From assembly GCA_029264635.1 (NCBI GenBank), contig JARIAA010000216.1, positions 1-6,759 on the forward strand: a stretch of DNA of 6,759 bases, written 5' to 3'. This DNA comes from Psychrobacter sp. GTDB taxonomy: Bacteria; Pseudomonadota; Gammaproteobacteria; Pseudomonadales; Moraxellaceae. The notes under the pieces were generated by a model that saw only the letters and a program-made list of their open reading frames with translations, was not told the DNA's origin and did not search any database. Shown here piece by piece: positions 6,266 through 6,759 of this stretch (within the stretch, counting starts at the first letter, position 1; each line of letters begins with the position of its first letter). Made by a program: the position numbers and the translations under genes.

Positions 6266-6334
6266 AAACGTCATATATAGATGGTTGATATATAGAAGAG
6301 ATAAGCGATTTTAAGCAAAAAAGGCTGTTTATAA

Positions 6335-6354
6335 TAAAAATAAAACTATTTTTA
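6335..6354. repeat. AT-only inverted repeat downstream of the glycosylase-like gene
   Basis: TAAAAATA (6335-6342) and TATTTTTA (6347-6354) are perfect 8-bp arms around the loop AAAC. It lies 70 bp past the stop at 6265 and upstream of the promoter array. With no GC pair it is a poor intrinsic terminator, but a Rho-assisted or boundary role is possible. The rest of 6266-6420 is AT-rich, with an 8-bp direct repeat (ATATATAG at 6273-6280 and 6288-6295) and no ORF. Confidence 0.35.
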
Positions 6355-6426
6355 GGGTTAACTCACTGATAAATAAACATTATTAATAATAGGCTTAGAT
6401 AATATTAAGAATAGTAGACAAACCCC

Positions 6427-6454
6427 TTGACCCCCTTATAAAACCGCGTATAAT
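6427..6454 (+). promoter_or_regulatory. Strong sigma70 promoter P1 of a stable-RNA-type array
   Basis: TTGACC (6427-6432), 16-bp spacer, perfect TATAAT (6449-6454). The discriminator is GC-rich (GCGTCCC), typical of promoters repressed by ppGpp/DksA in the stringent response. The ~45 bp upstream (about 6376-6424) are very AT-rich with A and T tracts, as in an UP element. Start site expected near 6461. No ORF with a ribosome site follows in the window, consistent with an RNA operon to the right. Confidence 0.75.
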
Positions 6455-6476
6455 GCGTCCCAGTCGAAAGGGAAGC

Positions 6477-6486
6477 TGCTTAAGCA
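6477..6486. repeat. 10-bp palindrome in the leader
   Basis: TGCTTAAGCA is a perfect palindrome about 16 nt into the expected P1 transcript. It is too short to interpret alone; it may be chance or part of leader structure. Confidence 0.4.
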
Positions 6487-6517
6487 AATGATTCATCATT
6501 GATTAGGGGAGCGAATA

Positions 6518-6569
6518 GTTTGAATTTTAGATCCAACTACCGAGGTAGTTTGGCTGAAGACTTTCAAAC
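6518..6569 (+). other. Long imperfect hairpin in the leader between P1 and P2
   Basis: Nested arms pair across 52 nt. GTTTGAA (6518-6524) pairs with TTCAAAC (6563-6569). TTTTAG (6525-6530) pairs with CTGAAG (6554-6559) using two G-U pairs. CC (6533-6534) pairs with GG (6552-6553), and AACTACC (6535-6541) with GGTAGTT (6544-6550) around a tiny GA loop. That makes about 21-22 pairs with small bulges. No U-tract follows, so it is not an intrinsic terminator. It would be present only in RNA begun at P1. A role in leader folding, processing or antitermination is inference. Confidence 0.6.
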
Positions 6570-6586
6570 GAAATAAAAAATACTTG

Positions 6587-6614
6587 TTGACTTACCAATT
6601 AAAGCGTCTATAAT
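6587..6614 (+). promoter_or_regulatory. Strong sigma70 promoter P2 of a stable-RNA-type array
   Basis: TTGACT (6587-6592), 16-bp spacer, perfect TATAAT (6609-6614), and GC-rich discriminator ACGCACC, similar to that of P1. An A-rich tract (about 6566-6582) directly upstream resembles an UP element. Start site expected near 6621. Confidence 0.78.
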
Positions 6615-6704
6615 ACGCACCTCGATAAGGGTAGAGACAGATTGAAGCTAACAAGTTTAGCGAAATCAGAATCGTAACTTACCGAAACAAAATTATAAAA
6701 GAGC

Positions 6705-6732
6705 TTGACAAACCGATCCATTGTGATATGAT
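6705..6732 (+). promoter_or_regulatory. Strong sigma70 promoter P3 of a stable-RNA-type array
   Basis: Perfect TTGACA (6705-6710), 16-bp spacer and TATGAT (6727-6732, 5/6). An A/T-rich tract (about 6685-6702) precedes it. The discriminator AGTCAGC is less GC-rich than in P1 and P2, so growth-rate control may differ. Start site expected near 6739, leaving about 20 nt of leader in the window. The transcribed gene, probably 16S rRNA or a tRNA cluster, is beyond the right edge. Confidence 0.75.
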
Positions 6733-6759
6733 AGTCAGCTCGCTAGATAGAACGACCTA

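Noticed and set aside
6554..6583. Reading the 6518-6569 hairpin as an intrinsic terminator
   Set aside because: The + strand continues with an A-rich tract, not T; on the - strand the T-rich run precedes the hairpin rather than follows it.
6266..6759. tRNA, riboswitch or CRISPR in the right-hand gene-free stretch
   Set aside because: No cloverleaf with a T-loop motif, no repeat-spacer pattern and no recognised aptamer core; promoters and a hairpin explain the visible structure.

Overview
The window is a compact bacterial chromosome segment of moderate GC (low-to-mid 40s % by eye). Gene content and protein style (a KMSKS-type TyrS, a YdfG-like dehydrogenase, Upp, asparagine/glutamine-rich tails, AT-rich spacers) fit a gammaproteobacterium of the Moraxellaceae, most likely Psychrobacter. 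This is recognition from memory, not a database result. I see no mobile element, CRISPR array, tRNA or rRNA gene body inside the window.

Layout. Positions 1-687 (+) hold the C-terminal part of tyrosyl-tRNA synthetase, cut by the window edge. A short + strand cluster follows: a GNAT acetyltransferase (763-1353), a DUF1653 protein overlapping it by ATGA (1350-1610), and a three-helix membrane protein (1636-1938). An alpha/beta hydrolase (1995-2951, -) converges on this cluster. A 223-bp divergent spacer then leads to an unrecognised 226-residue protein (3175-3855, +), which I suspect has a degenerate ADP-ribosyltransferase-like fold. On the - strand, upp (4736-5398) is followed 50 bp later by ydfG (3921-4685). 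The two could be co-transcribed and may share a pyrimidine theme: uracil salvage, and reduction of the malonic semialdehyde made in uracil catabolism. Divergent from upp is a uracil/hypoxanthine-DNA-glycosylase-like protein (5540-6265, +).

The last ~490 bp (6266-6759) contain no gene but are dense in signals. Three strong sigma70-type promoters (6427-6454, 6587-6614, 6705-6732) all point rightward, all have 16-bp spacers, AT-rich upstream tracts and, for the first two, GC-rich discriminators. A long imperfect hairpin (6518-6569) lies between the first and second. This is the architecture of a stable-RNA (probably rRNA) operon whose structural genes start just beyond the right edge.

The genes are mostly housekeeping or accessory metabolic functions and do not form one evident pathway. 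The points most worth following up are the ART-like orphan with its palindrome-overlapped promoter, the triple promoter array, and the structured leader hairpin.
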